Assembly: GCF_015160875.1 (NCBI RefSeq)
Contig: NZ_CP063374.1
Span: forward strand, 4,777,501 to 4,841,500
DNA from: Streptomyces chromofuscus
GTDB taxonomy: Bacteria; Actinomycetota; Actinomycetes; Streptomycetales; Streptomycetaceae
Direction of reading: 5' to 3'
DNA: 64,000 nucleotides
Under the pieces are notes generated by a model, which saw only the letters and a program-made list of their open reading frames with translations, was not told the DNA's origin and did no database searches. Each line of letters opens with the position of its first letter. The first letter of the stretch is position 1. This document shows, one piece after another, positions 1 through 7,288 of the stretch. A program made the translations under genes and the position numbers.

Positions 1-61
1 GGGGCACTCTCACCGGGCCGGTGTCGAAGGCATGTCCGACCCCTCTGAGAGACTGGGCGCG

Positions 62-1285
62 ATGAGTACGACTGCACAGCTGCCGAGCACCGCCCCGCTG
101 CGCGGGCGCGCCGAGATCGATCTTGCCGCGCTCCGCGCCAACGTGCGGACCCTGCGCGCCCATGCGCCCGGTGCGGCCGTGATGGCCGTGGTGAAGTCCG
201 AGGCGTACGGTCACGGTGCGCTGCCGTGCGCGCGTGCGGCCGTCGAGGCGGGCGCCGGCTGGCTGGGCACCGCCACGCCCGAGGAGGCCCTGGCGCTGCG
301 CGGGGCGGAGGGCATCCCGGCGGACGTCCGGATCATGTGCTGGCTGTGGACGCCCGGCGGCCCCTGGCGCGAGGCCGTCGAGGCGGACATCGACGTCTCC
401 GTGAGCGGTATGTGGGCCCTGCGCGAGGCCATCGAGGCCGCCCGGCAGGCGGGGCGGCCCGCGCGGGTCCAGCTGAAGGCCGACACGGGGCTCGGGCGCA
501 ACGGGTGTCAGCCCGGCGCCGACTGGGCCGAGCTCGTGGAGGCGGCGGCGGGGGCGGAGGCCGAGGGCCTCGTCCGCGTGACGGGGCTGTGGTCGCACTT
601 CGCCTGCGCCGACGAGCCCGGACATCCCTCCGTCGCCCTGCAACTCGGGCTTTTCCGGGAGATGGTGTCGTACGCCGAGGGGGAGGGCGTCAGTCCCGAG
701 GTGCGCCACATCGCCAACTCGCCCGCCACGCTGACCCTTCCCGAGGCCCACTTCGATCTCGTCCGCACGGGAATCGCCCTCTACGGCATCTCGCCCAGCC
801 CCGAGATCGGCACGCCGGCCGACTTCGGGCTGCGGCCGGTGATGACGCTGTCGGCGTCGCTGGCGCTGGTCAAGCAGGTGCCCGCGGGCCACGGGGTCAG
901 TTACGGCCACCGGTACACCACGCCCGGCGAGACCACCCTCGGCCTCGTCCCGCTCGGTTACGCCGACGGCATCCCGCGGCACGCCTCGGGGACCGGCCCC
1001 GTGCTGATCGGCGGGAAGTGGCGGACCGTCGCGGGCCGGATCGCGATGGACCAGTTCGTCGTCGACCTGGGGGGCGACGAGCCACCGGCGGGGGCGGAGG
1101 CCGTGCTGTTCGGCCCCGGTGACCGGGGTGAGCCCACCGCCGAGGACTGGGCGCAGGCGGCGGGGACGATCGCGTACGAGATCGTGACCCGCATCGGAAC
1201 GCGCGTCCCGCGCGTTTATGTCGATACGGAGAAGTCCGAGGGGCGGGGACCACAGGTCGGCCGGGAACAGCCCATCGAGGGATAG
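62..1285 (+). CDS. alr: Alanine racemase
   Basis: Pyridoxal-phosphate enzyme that interconverts L- and D-alanine in the cytoplasm, supplying D-Ala for peptidoglycan. The PLP-binding lysine is K45 in VVKSEAYGHG and the second catalytic base is Tyr281 in VSYGHRY. The N-terminal barrel and C-terminal beta domain give 407 residues, a normal length. An in-frame ATG lies 30 bases upstream at position 32, but family homology starts at RAEIDL, and GAGAG about 10 bases before position 62 favours the inner start. It heads a cluster with a hydrolase and tsaE, the usual actinobacterial arrangement. Confidence 0.95.
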   Translation: MSTTAQLPSTAPLRGRAEIDLAALRANVRTLRAHAPGAAVMAVVKSEAYGHGALPCARAAVEAGAGWLGTATPEEALALRGAEGIPADVRIMCWLWTPGGPWREAVEADIDVSVSGMWALREAIEAARQAGRPARVQLKADTGLGRNGCQPGADWAELVEAAAGAEAEGLVRVTGLWSHFACADEPGHPSVALQLGLFREMVSYAEGEGVSPEVRHIANSPATLTLPEAHFDLVRTGIALYGISPSPEIGTPADFGLRPVMTLSASLALVKQVPAGHGVSYGHRYTTPGETTLGLVPLGYADGIPRHASGTGPVLIGGKWRTVAGRIAMDQFVVDLGGDEPPAGAEAVLFGPGDRGEPTAEDWAQAAGTIAYEIVTRIGTRVPRVYVDTEKSEGRGPQVGREQPIEG

Positions 1286-1439
1286 GTGAACGGGGAACAA
1301 GACGGGTGACCCGCCCGGGGCGGTCGCACAGGGCCGCCCGGCACCGGCCGACCCGGCAGGAGTTCCCAGCAGGTCCCGGACGCGGCAGGCGTCCAAACCC
1401 ACCGACGAACGACAACGATCCGGCGAAGAGGAGCGGTAC

Positions 1440-2687
1440 GTGAGCGAGAGCAGTGCGGAGGGCGTCGTCGACGCCGCCGCGGCCGTCGCTTCCGCCACGG
1501 GGGTGGCCGGAAACTGGCGCAGGGTGACCGGTATCGCCGGCGCCGCGATAGGGGTGATCGCCGCCGGCGCCGCCGCCGGCGTCGCGATAGAACGGATGAC
1601 CGTCGGCCGGGGCATGCGCAGGAAGGCCCGGCTCGCCCTCGACTCTACGGGGCCCTACGGCGCGCTGCGCGGCACGCCCGGCCGGGCCTACGCCGACGAC
1701 GGCACCGAGCTGTACTACGAGGTCGACGAGGTCGAGGTCGAGGAGGGCGTGTCGCCGCGGCGGCGCCGGCTGTTCGGCCGCAAGGCGCCCGCTCCCGTGA
1801 CGGTCGTCTTCAGCCACGGCTACTGCCTCAGCCAGGACTCCTGGCACTTCCAGCGGGCGGCGCTGCGCGGTGTCGTACGGACCGTGCACTGGGACCAGCG
1901 CAGCCACGGCCGGTCCGGGCGGGGCGCGGCCCAGGTCCGGGACGGGGCGCCCGTCACCATCGACCAGCTCGGCCAGGACCTGAAGGCCGTGATCGACGCG
2001 TCCGTGCCCGAGGGGCCGATCGTGCTGGTCGGGCACTCCATGGGCGGCATGACGATGATGGCGCTGGCCGACCGGTGTCCCGAGCTGATCCGGGAGCGGG
2101 TGGTCGCGGTCGCGCTCGTCGGTACGTCGTCGGGGAACCTCGGCGAGGTCAACTTCGGGCTGCCGGTCGCGGGCGTCAACGCGGTGCGGCGGGTGCTGCC
2201 CGGGGTGCTGCGGGCGCTGGGGCAGCAGGCGGAGCTGGTGGAGAAGGGGCGGCGGGCGGTCGCCGATCTGTTCGCCGGGATCATCAAGCGGTACTCGTTC
2301 GCCTCGCGGGACGTCGACCCGGCCGTCGCCCGGTTCGCCGAGCGGATGATCGAAGGCACGCCGATCGACGTGGTCGCCGAGTTCTACCCGGCGTTCACCG
2401 ACCACGACAAGACCGAGGCGCTCGCCCACTTCGCGGGCCTGCCGGTGCTGGTGCTGGCCGGGCTCAAGGACCTGGTCACGCCGAGCGAGCACAGCGAGGC
2501 CATCGCCGATCTGCTGCCGGACGCGGAACTGGTCCTCGTGCCCGACGCCGGTCACCTGGTGATGCTGGAACACCCGGAAGTGGTCACCGACCGGCTCGCC
2601 GACCTGCTCACCCGCGCGGGTGCCGTGCCGGCAGGGGCTACCGTGGGTGGCTATGGAAGCACCAGCGGCACCGCACAACCCGGCTGA
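1440..2687 (+). CDS. Alpha/beta hydrolase, membrane-anchored or exported
   Basis: Serine hydrolase of the alpha/beta fold, 415 residues; the substrate is not evident. The nucleophile elbow is GHSMGG at about residues 199-204, the oxyanion-loop motif FSHGYC lies near residue 124, and the catalytic His sits in DAGHLVMLEHP near the C-terminus. A hydrophobic stretch at about residues 31-50 suggests a membrane anchor or uncleaved signal, so the enzyme probably faces the envelope. GTG start with GAAGAGG 8 bases upstream. Its 3' end overlaps tsaE by 35 bases, implying co-transcription. The same gene sits between alr and tsaE in other Streptomyces, from memory. Confidence 0.88.
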   Translation: MSESSAEGVVDAAAAVASATGVAGNWRRVTGIAGAAIGVIAAGAAAGVAIERMTVGRGMRRKARLALDSTGPYGALRGTPGRAYADDGTELYYEVDEVEVEEGVSPRRRRLFGRKAPAPVTVVFSHGYCLSQDSWHFQRAALRGVVRTVHWDQRSHGRSGRGAAQVRDGAPVTIDQLGQDLKAVIDASVPEGPIVLVGHSMGGMTMMALADRCPELIRERVVAVALVGTSSGNLGEVNFGLPVAGVNAVRRVLPGVLRALGQQAELVEKGRRAVADLFAGIIKRYSFASRDVDPAVARFAERMIEGTPIDVVAEFYPAFTDHDKTEALAHFAGLPVLVLAGLKDLVTPSEHSEAIADLLPDAELVLVPDAGHLVMLEHPEVVTDRLADLLTRAGAVPAGATVGGYGSTSGTAQPG

Positions 2688-3165
2688 GACCGAGCTGATC
2701 GTCCACTCGACCGAGCAGATGCGCGACCTCGGCCGTCGGCTCGCCAAACTGCTGCGCGCCGGCGACCTGGTCATGCTCAGCGGGGAGCTCGGCGCGGGCA
2801 AGACCACGCTGGCCCGAGGGCTCGGCGAAGGGCTCGGCGTGCGCGGGGCGGTCACCTCGCCGACGTTCGTGATCGCCCGCGTGCATCCGTCCCTCGGCGA
2901 CGGGCCGCCGCTCGTCCACGTCGACGCGTACCGCCTGGGCGGCGGGCTGGACGAGATGGAGGACCTCGACCTCGACGTCTCGCTGCCCGAGTCCGTGGTC
3001 GTCGTGGAGTGGGGCGAGGGCAGGGTCGAGGAGCTGACCGAGGACCGGCTGCACGTCACGATCCACCGGGCCGTGGGGGACACGACGGACGAGGTGCGAC
3101 ACGTGACGCTGACGGGCGTCGGCGAGCGCTGGACCGCGGTGGACCTGGGCTGGCTGTCCGCCTGA
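2653..3165 (+). CDS. tsaE: tRNA t6A biosynthesis ATPase TsaE
   Basis: P-loop ATPase that works with TsaB and TsaD to make N6-threonylcarbamoyladenosine on tRNAs reading ANN codons. The Walker A motif GELGAGKTT has its lysine at residue 50. SPTFVI, VHVDAYRL and VVVEWGE follow in the family order. The 170-residue length is usual. The ATG at 2653 was preferred to an upstream in-frame start at 2620 because that one would deepen the overlap with the preceding hydrolase without adding homology. The partner genes tsaB and tsaD lie 1.6-2.8 kb downstream, beyond a repeat-rich gap. Confidence 0.93.
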   Translation: MEAPAAPHNPAETELIVHSTEQMRDLGRRLAKLLRAGDLVMLSGELGAGKTTLARGLGEGLGVRGAVTSPTFVIARVHPSLGDGPPLVHVDAYRLGGGLDEMEDLDLDVSLPESVVVVEWGEGRVEELTEDRLHVTIHRAVGDTTDEVRHVTLTGVGERWTAVDLGWLSA

Positions 3166-3227
3166 GGCGGCGTCGGCGGTCCGCCTGACGCGGGCGAGTG
3201 GGTGGGCCGGTGTCGGCGGGTCACCTG

Positions 3228-3395
3228 GTGCGGGGGCGTGGGCCGACGACGGCGGCGGGCCGCCTGACGCGGGCGAGTGGGTGGGCGGTGCGTCGTACGG
3301 GGCTCGGCTGGGTGCGGGGGCGTGGGCCGACGACGGCGGCGGGCCGCCTGACGCGGGCGAGTGGGTGGGCGGTGCGTCGTACGGGGCTCGGCTGG
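3228..3395. repeat. Two tandem copies of an 84-bp direct repeat
   Basis: Copies at 3228-3311 and 3312-3395 are near-identical, differing visibly at the last base (T/C after GGCTCGGCTGGG). A partial earlier copy of the CCGCCTGACGCGGGCGAGTG part begins at 3181. The period is a multiple of three, but no credible protein is encoded. The copies abut without spacers. Confidence 0.9.
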
Positions 3396-3501
3396 GCGCG
3401 GGAGAGCAGGCCGGCGTCGGCCGGTCGTATGCGCGGCGCGTCGTACGGGGCTCGGCTGGGTGCGGGAGAGCAGGCCGGCGTCGGCCGGTCGTATGCGCGG
3501 G
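3374..3501. repeat. Two tandem copies of a 64-bp direct repeat
   Basis: Copies at 3374-3437 and 3438-3501 share GCGTCGTACGGGGCTCGG, GCGGGAGAGCAGGCCGGCG and TCGGCCGGTCGTATGCGCGG in order. The first copy overlaps the end of the preceding 84-bp array, so the two families share the GTACGGGGCTCGGCTGGG segment. The 64-base period shifts frame, which argues against coding. A degraded GAGTCGGCGTCGGC pair continues to about 3560. Confidence 0.88.
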
Positions 3502-3821
3502 GAGAGTGAGTCGGCGTCGGCTCGCGTACGCGGCGAAAGCGAGTCGGCGTCGGCCGGTCACCTGTGCGGGGGATTGCGGTCTTGCCTCGGCCGTACCTGG
3601 GTCGCGGGGCTCGGCTGTGCAAGGCCCGTGCACCCCCGGGCAGGAGCGTTCTCTCGGCGTGGGCGGCCGGCCGGGCCGCGGGGCGCGCAGCAGCCGGGCC
3701 GTCGGCCTTCGGCAGGGGTGCACCCGGACGAACGGGACCGTCGTCTTCCTGCAGGTTCCGACAAGGCGTCGGCAACATGTTGCGCGTGGCGACTCGGACG
3801 TGGTCACATGGTATCCAGCCG

Positions 3822-3840
3822 CTGGTTAGGTGTACCTAAG
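3822..3840 (+). promoter_or_regulatory. Probable iron box (DmdR/IdeR-type operator)
   Basis: The 19 bases GCTGGTTAGGTGTACCTAA match the Streptomyces DmdR1 iron box, recalled as TTAGGTTAGGCTCACCTAA, at 13 of 19 positions, including GGTTAGG and ACCTAA. The core TTAGGTGTACCTAA (3827-3840) is also a perfect inverted repeat with a two-base centre. It lies 42 bases upstream of a small gene's ATG, where a bound repressor would block transcription. Regulator identity is inferred. Confidence 0.55.
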
Positions 3841-3882
3841 TTGCACCCGGCCGGCTCCGCCCCCGGCCTCCAGGAGGCGTCC

Positions 3883-4050
3883 ATGTCGACCACGGACCGC
3901 ACGCCGCAGCCGCGGCCCGCCGCGCCCGCCGGGGTGTCCATGCGCGATCTGCTGGCGTCCTGCGCCGCCGCGCACGCGATCTGCACGCCGCCGCCCGCGC
4001 CCGAGCCGTCGGCCCCCGAGCCGCGCGTGGACCACCGCGAGGCCGCGTGA
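3883..4050 (+). CDS. Small hypothetical protein, 55 residues
   Basis: Function unknown. The product starts MSTTDRTPQPRP, has a short central helix-like stretch MRDLLASCAAAHAIC containing two cysteines, and ends in a Pro/Glu-rich tail. It has no signal peptide or membrane segment. Support for translation is strong: AGGAGG at 3872-3877 lies five bases before the ATG. A probable iron box sits just upstream, so the gene may be induced under iron limitation; that is inference. Similar small proteins occur at this position in other Streptomyces, as far as I recall. Confidence 0.65.
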   Translation: MSTTDRTPQPRPAAPAGVSMRDLLASCAAAHAICTPPPAPEPSAPEPRVDHREAA

Positions 4051-4068
4051 AGCGCCGTACGGCGGCTG

Positions 4069-4629
4069 CTATCGGATGACGACGACCTTCTGCCCGATCG
4101 TCGCGAACATCCACATCGCGTCCCCGTCCTCCCGCGTCTCCCGGATGCCCCCCGTCCGCACCGCCGGGTCGGGCGGCGCCGCCGAGCCGTCCACCGCCGC
4201 GCTGAAGCCGATGACCACGCCGTCCACGCTGGCGAAGCGGACGACGTGCTCGACGGGGGTGCCGTCGGACCCGGTGGTCACGCCCGTACGCGACGTCACC
4301 GCGTAGGTGCCCGGCGCCGGGTCGACCGCGCTGGGCATCACCTTGAACGTGCGCTGGACCCGGTTCCGCGCGCCGACCAGCCACACCCGGTCGTCGTCGA
4401 GCGAGTACACGACCCGCTCGCCGGTGCCGGAGCCGCCGGGCAGGGCGGTGGGGTGGCGCTTGTCGCGGGGCGCCTTGGACGCGGTCACGACGGGCGTCGC
4501 CCCGGCGCGGTGCGGCGACGCGCTCAGCTCGGCCGGGACTGTCGCCCCCGCCTGGTAGGCGAGGAACCCGACCGCCGTGAGGGCGGCCGCCGTCAGCCCG
4601 GTCACGATGGCGGCGCTGGTGCTGGCCAC
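4069..4629 (-). CDS. L,D-transpeptidase-like protein without catalytic residues
   Basis: Predicted envelope protein of 186 residues: an N-terminal membrane segment (about residues 5-25, IVTGLTAAALTAVGFLAYQA), a linker, then a YkuD-like domain (DDDRVWLVGARNRVQRTF, PAPGTYAVTSR, DGDAMWMFATIGQKVVVI). Active L,D-transpeptidases carry SHGC(I/V)R; here the aligned segment is RTGGIR, with Gly161 in place of Cys and Thr159 in place of His, so cross-linking activity is unlikely. GTG start at 4629 preceded by GGAGGAGG; longer upstream frames have no homology. It is convergent with the 55-residue gene and divergent from tsaB. Confidence 0.7.
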   Translation of the reverse strand: MASTSAAIVTGLTAAALTAVGFLAYQAGATVPAELSASPHRAGATPVVTASKAPRDKRHPTALPGGSGTGERVVYSLDDDRVWLVGARNRVQRTFKVMPSAVDPAPGTYAVTSRTGVTTGSDGTPVEHVVRFASVDGVVIGFSAAVDGSAAPPDPAVRTGGIRETREDGDAMWMFATIGQKVVVIR

Positions 4630-4747
4630 GGCGCCCTCCTCCGCGTCGTAAGTCGTGGCATGTGGTGACGGTAGGTGACGGTAGCAGCACGGAAGCGATG
4701 GACCCGGTCGGCAGTGCCCGAGCCGCGAGGAGCCGTACGCTGTTTGC

Positions 4748-5401
4748 GTGCTCTTGCTCGCTCTGGATACCGCCACCCCCGCCGTGACCGTCGCCCTGCA
4801 CGACGGCACGGACATCATCGCCTCGTCGAGCCAGGTGGACGCCCGCCGGCACGGTGAGCTGCTGCTCCCGGCCGTCGACCGCGTCCTGACCCAGGCAGGG
4901 CTGAGGCTCGACGCCGTCACCGGGATCGTCGTAGGGATCGGCCCGGGTCCGTACACCGGGCTGCGCGTCGGGCTGATGACCGCCGACACCTTCGGCCTCG
5001 CCCTCGGTGTGCCCGTGCACGGTGTGTGCACGCTGGACGGTCTCGCCTACGCGGCCGACATGGAGGGCCCCTTCGTCGTCGCGACCGACGCCCGGCGCAA
5101 GGAGGTCTACTGGGCGCGGTACGACGACTCCCGTACCCGCGTCACCGACCCGGCCGTCGACCGGCCCGCCGACATCGCCGAGCAGGTCGCGGGGCTGCCC
5201 GCGGTCGGCGCGGGCGCCTTGCTCTACCCGGACACCTTCCCGGTCGCGCACGAGCCCGAGCACGTGTCCGCCGCCGCGCTCGCCCGGCTGGCCGCCGAGC
5301 GGCTGGACAAGGGCGAGGAACTGCCGCCCGCCCGGCCGTTGTACCTGCGCCGCCCGGACGCCCAGGTGCCCAAGAACTACAAGGTGGTCACCCCGAAGTG
5401 A
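4748..5401 (+). CDS. tsaB: tRNA t6A biosynthesis protein TsaB
   Basis: TsaB (YeaZ) is the ASKHA-fold partner that activates TsaD in t6A synthesis. The N-terminus LLLALDTATPAVTVALHDG and the motifs GIGPGPYTGLRVGL and YAADMEGPFVVATDARRKEVYWARY are diagnostic. The 217-residue length is normal. Start is GTG. Its stop overlaps the GTG of rimI in a GTGA junction, so tsaB, rimI and tsaD form one translationally coupled operon. Confidence 0.94.
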   Translation: MLLLALDTATPAVTVALHDGTDIIASSSQVDARRHGELLLPAVDRVLTQAGLRLDAVTGIVVGIGPGPYTGLRVGLMTADTFGLALGVPVHGVCTLDGLAYAADMEGPFVVATDARRKEVYWARYDDSRTRVTDPAVDRPADIAEQVAGLPAVGAGALLYPDTFPVAHEPEHVSAAALARLAAERLDKGEELPPARPLYLRRPDAQVPKNYKVVTPK

Positions 5402-5907
5402 CCGAGCCCGTGACGCCCGTGCTGCGGGAGATGCGCTGGTGGGACATCGATCCCGTGCTGGAGCTGGAACGGGAGCTGTTCCCGGACGACGCCTGGTCGC
5501 GGGGCATGTTCTGGTCCGAGCTCGCCCATGCGCGCGGCCCCGGCGCGACCCGGCGGTACGTCGTCGCCCAGGGCGGCGACCGGATCGCCGGGTACGCCGG
5601 GATCGCCGCCGCCGGTGACATCGCCGACGTCCAGACGATCGCCGTCGCCCGCGCCCACTGGGGCACCGGCCTCGGCGGGCGGCTGCTGACCGAACTGCTC
5701 CGGGCGGCGACCGCGTTCGAGTGCGCCGAGGTGATGCTCGAGTGCCGCGTCGACAACGTCCGCGCCCAGAAGCTCTACGAGCGCTTCGGCTTCGAGGCCA
5801 TCGGTGTCCGGCGCGGCTACTACCAGCCCGGCAACGTGGACGCCCTGGTGATGCGCCTGACCGACCCAGCAACCTCTGTACAAGGAACCGAGATCCGACA
5901 TGGCTGA
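5398..5907 (+). CDS. rimI: Ribosomal protein S18 alanine N-acetyltransferase (RimI family)
   Basis: GNAT acetyltransferase, expected to acetylate the N-terminus of ribosomal protein S18 or related targets. The acetyl-CoA loop appears as VARAHWGTGLGGRLL (about residues 79-93), followed by CRVDNVRAQKLYERFGFEAIG and RRGYYQ, all typical of RimI. 169 residues with the GTG start at 5398 that overlaps the tsaB stop. It overlaps tsaD by 8 bases. The tsaB-rimI-tsaD order is a standard bacterial arrangement. Confidence 0.92.
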   Translation: MTEPVTPVLREMRWWDIDPVLELERELFPDDAWSRGMFWSELAHARGPGATRRYVVAQGGDRIAGYAGIAAAGDIADVQTIAVARAHWGTGLGGRLLTELLRAATAFECAEVMLECRVDNVRAQKLYERFGFEAIGVRRGYYQPGNVDALVMRLTDPATSVQGTEIRHG

Positions 5908-6991
5908 CGAACCCCTGGTCCTGGGGATCGAGACCTCCTGCGACGAGACCGGCGTCGGCGTCGTCCGCGGCACCACCCTGCTGGCGGACGCCGTCGCGTC
6001 CAGCGTCGACGAGCACGCCCGCTTCGGCGGGGTGGTGCCGGAGGTCGCGTCCCGTGCGCACCTGGAGGCGATGATCCCCACCATCGACCGGGCGCTGAAG
6101 GACGCCGGGGTCAGTGCGCGGGACCTCGACGGCATCGCGGTGACGGCCGGTCCCGGACTGGCGGGCGCGCTGCTGGTGGGCGTGTCGGCGGCGAAGGCGT
6201 ACGCGTACGCGCTCGGCAAGCCGCTGTACGGCGTCAACCACCTCGCCTCGCACATCTGCGTCGACCAGCTGGAGCACGGGGCGCTGCCCGAGCCGACGAT
6301 GGCGCTGCTGGTGTCCGGCGGGCACTCGTCGCTGCTTCTCTCCTCCGACATCACCAGCGACGTACGGCCCCTCGGCGCCACCATCGACGACGCGGCCGGC
6401 GAGGCCTTCGACAAGATCGCCCGCGTGCTGAACCTGGGCTTTCCCGGCGGTCCGGTCATCGACCGGTACGCGCGCGAGGGCGACCCGGAGGCGATCAGCT
6501 TCCCGCGCGGCCTGACCGGGCCGCGGGACCCCGCGTACGACTTCTCCTTCTCCGGTCTGAAGACGGCCGTGGCCCGCTGGATCGAGGCCAGGCGGGCGGC
6601 CGGGGAGGAGGTGCCGGTGCGGGACGTGGCGGCGTCCTTCCAGGAGGCGGTCGTGGACGTCCTCACCCGCAAGGCCGTGCGGGCCTGCAAGGACGAGGGC
6701 GTCGACCATCTGATGATCGGCGGCGGTGTCGCGGCGAACTCCCGGCTGCGCGCCCTCGCCGAGGAGCGCTGCGAGGCGGCCGGCATCCGGCTGCGGGTGC
6801 CCCGGCCCAAGCTGTGCACCGACAACGGGGCGATGGTCGCGGCGCTGGGCGCGGAGATGGTGGCGCGGAACCGGCCGGCGTCCGGCTGGGACCTGTCGGC
6901 GGACTCGTCACTGCCGGTGACGGACCCGCACGTGCCCGGGCACTCCCACGACCATGTGCACGAGGTCGGCGAGGAGAACCTGTACTCGTGA
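5900..6991 (+). CDS. tsaD: tRNA threonylcarbamoyladenosine transferase TsaD
   Basis: Metalloprotein that transfers threonylcarbamoyl to A37 of tRNA (formerly Gcp). GIETSCDETGVG opens the ASKHA fold, the metal-binding motif is HLASH in NHLASHICVD, and AGPGLAGALLVG, LLVSGGHSSL, PGGPVIDRYA and LCTDNGAMVAALG follow in order. The 363-residue length includes a short His-rich C-terminal extension (HVPGHSHDHVHE). Start ATG within the end of rimI. Together with tsaB and tsaE upstream, the t6A enzymes are complete apart from TsaC, which is not in this window. Confidence 0.96.
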   Translation: MADEPLVLGIETSCDETGVGVVRGTTLLADAVASSVDEHARFGGVVPEVASRAHLEAMIPTIDRALKDAGVSARDLDGIAVTAGPGLAGALLVGVSAAKAYAYALGKPLYGVNHLASHICVDQLEHGALPEPTMALLVSGGHSSLLLSSDITSDVRPLGATIDDAAGEAFDKIARVLNLGFPGGPVIDRYAREGDPEAISFPRGLTGPRDPAYDFSFSGLKTAVARWIEARRAAGEEVPVRDVAASFQEAVVDVLTRKAVRACKDEGVDHLMIGGGVAANSRLRALAEERCEAAGIRLRVPRPKLCTDNGAMVAALGAEMVARNRPASGWDLSADSSLPVTDPHVPGHSHDHVHEVGEENLYS

Positions 6992-7275
6992 CGGTCGCGC
7001 TGATGTGGGAGGCACGGGCGGTGCCCGGGCGGGCGGAGGAGCTGCTGGCCTGGGCCCGCGACCAGCGGCTGGACCCCGGTCCACTGCGCCGGGAGACCTT
7101 CCGGGCACCGCAGGACCGGGTCCTCGTGATCACCTGGTGGGACGCGACGTACGACGCCGAACTCCCCGAACTGCCCGAACCGTCCGGGGAGTTGGTGACC
7201 CGGGCGGTGCATCGGTGGCGGTTCGAGTCGGTGGGGGCCGAGTCGCTCGAGGCGGAACCGCCCGACGGCCCGTGA
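6988..7275 (+). CDS. Small hypothetical protein, ferredoxin-like fold likely
   Basis: 95-residue cytoplasmic protein beginning VTVALMWEARAVPGRAEELL. The short alpha/beta pattern with WEARAVPGRAEELLAWA and DRVLVITWWD resembles dimeric antibiotic-biosynthesis-monooxygenase-like domains, but similarity is weak and no active site is visible. The GTG start overlaps the tsaD stop in a GTGA junction, so it is probably the last gene of the tsaB-rimI-tsaD operon. Its 3' end converges on the GH3 gene 13 bases away. Confidence 0.75.
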   Translation: MTVALMWEARAVPGRAEELLAWARDQRLDPGPLRRETFRAPQDRVLVITWWDATYDAELPELPEPSGELVTRAVHRWRFESVGAESLEAEPPDGP

Positions 7276-7288
7276 GGCCGTCGTCGCG

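Larger units (their letters stand above)
3166..3821. other. Repeat-rich non-coding gap
   Basis: About 660 bases separate tsaE from the next regulatory site. The first half is built of two families of direct repeats, listed separately. The second half, 3502-3821, is GC-rich, shows no recognisable protein in any frame and has no obvious promoter. Several open frames cross it on both strands, but their predicted products are Arg/Pro/Ala low-complexity and lack homology I recognise. Confidence 0.7.

Noticed and set aside
897..3224. Very long minus-strand open frame across alr, the hydrolase and tsaE (775 codons)
   Set aside because: It is the antisense shadow of three well-supported genes; its product is Arg/Pro/His low-complexity. 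Many similar frames elsewhere (for example 34048-38025 and 43580-45460, minus) were dropped for the same reason.
3228..3501. CRISPR array
   Set aside because: The repeats abut directly with no unique spacers, and no cas gene is present in the window.
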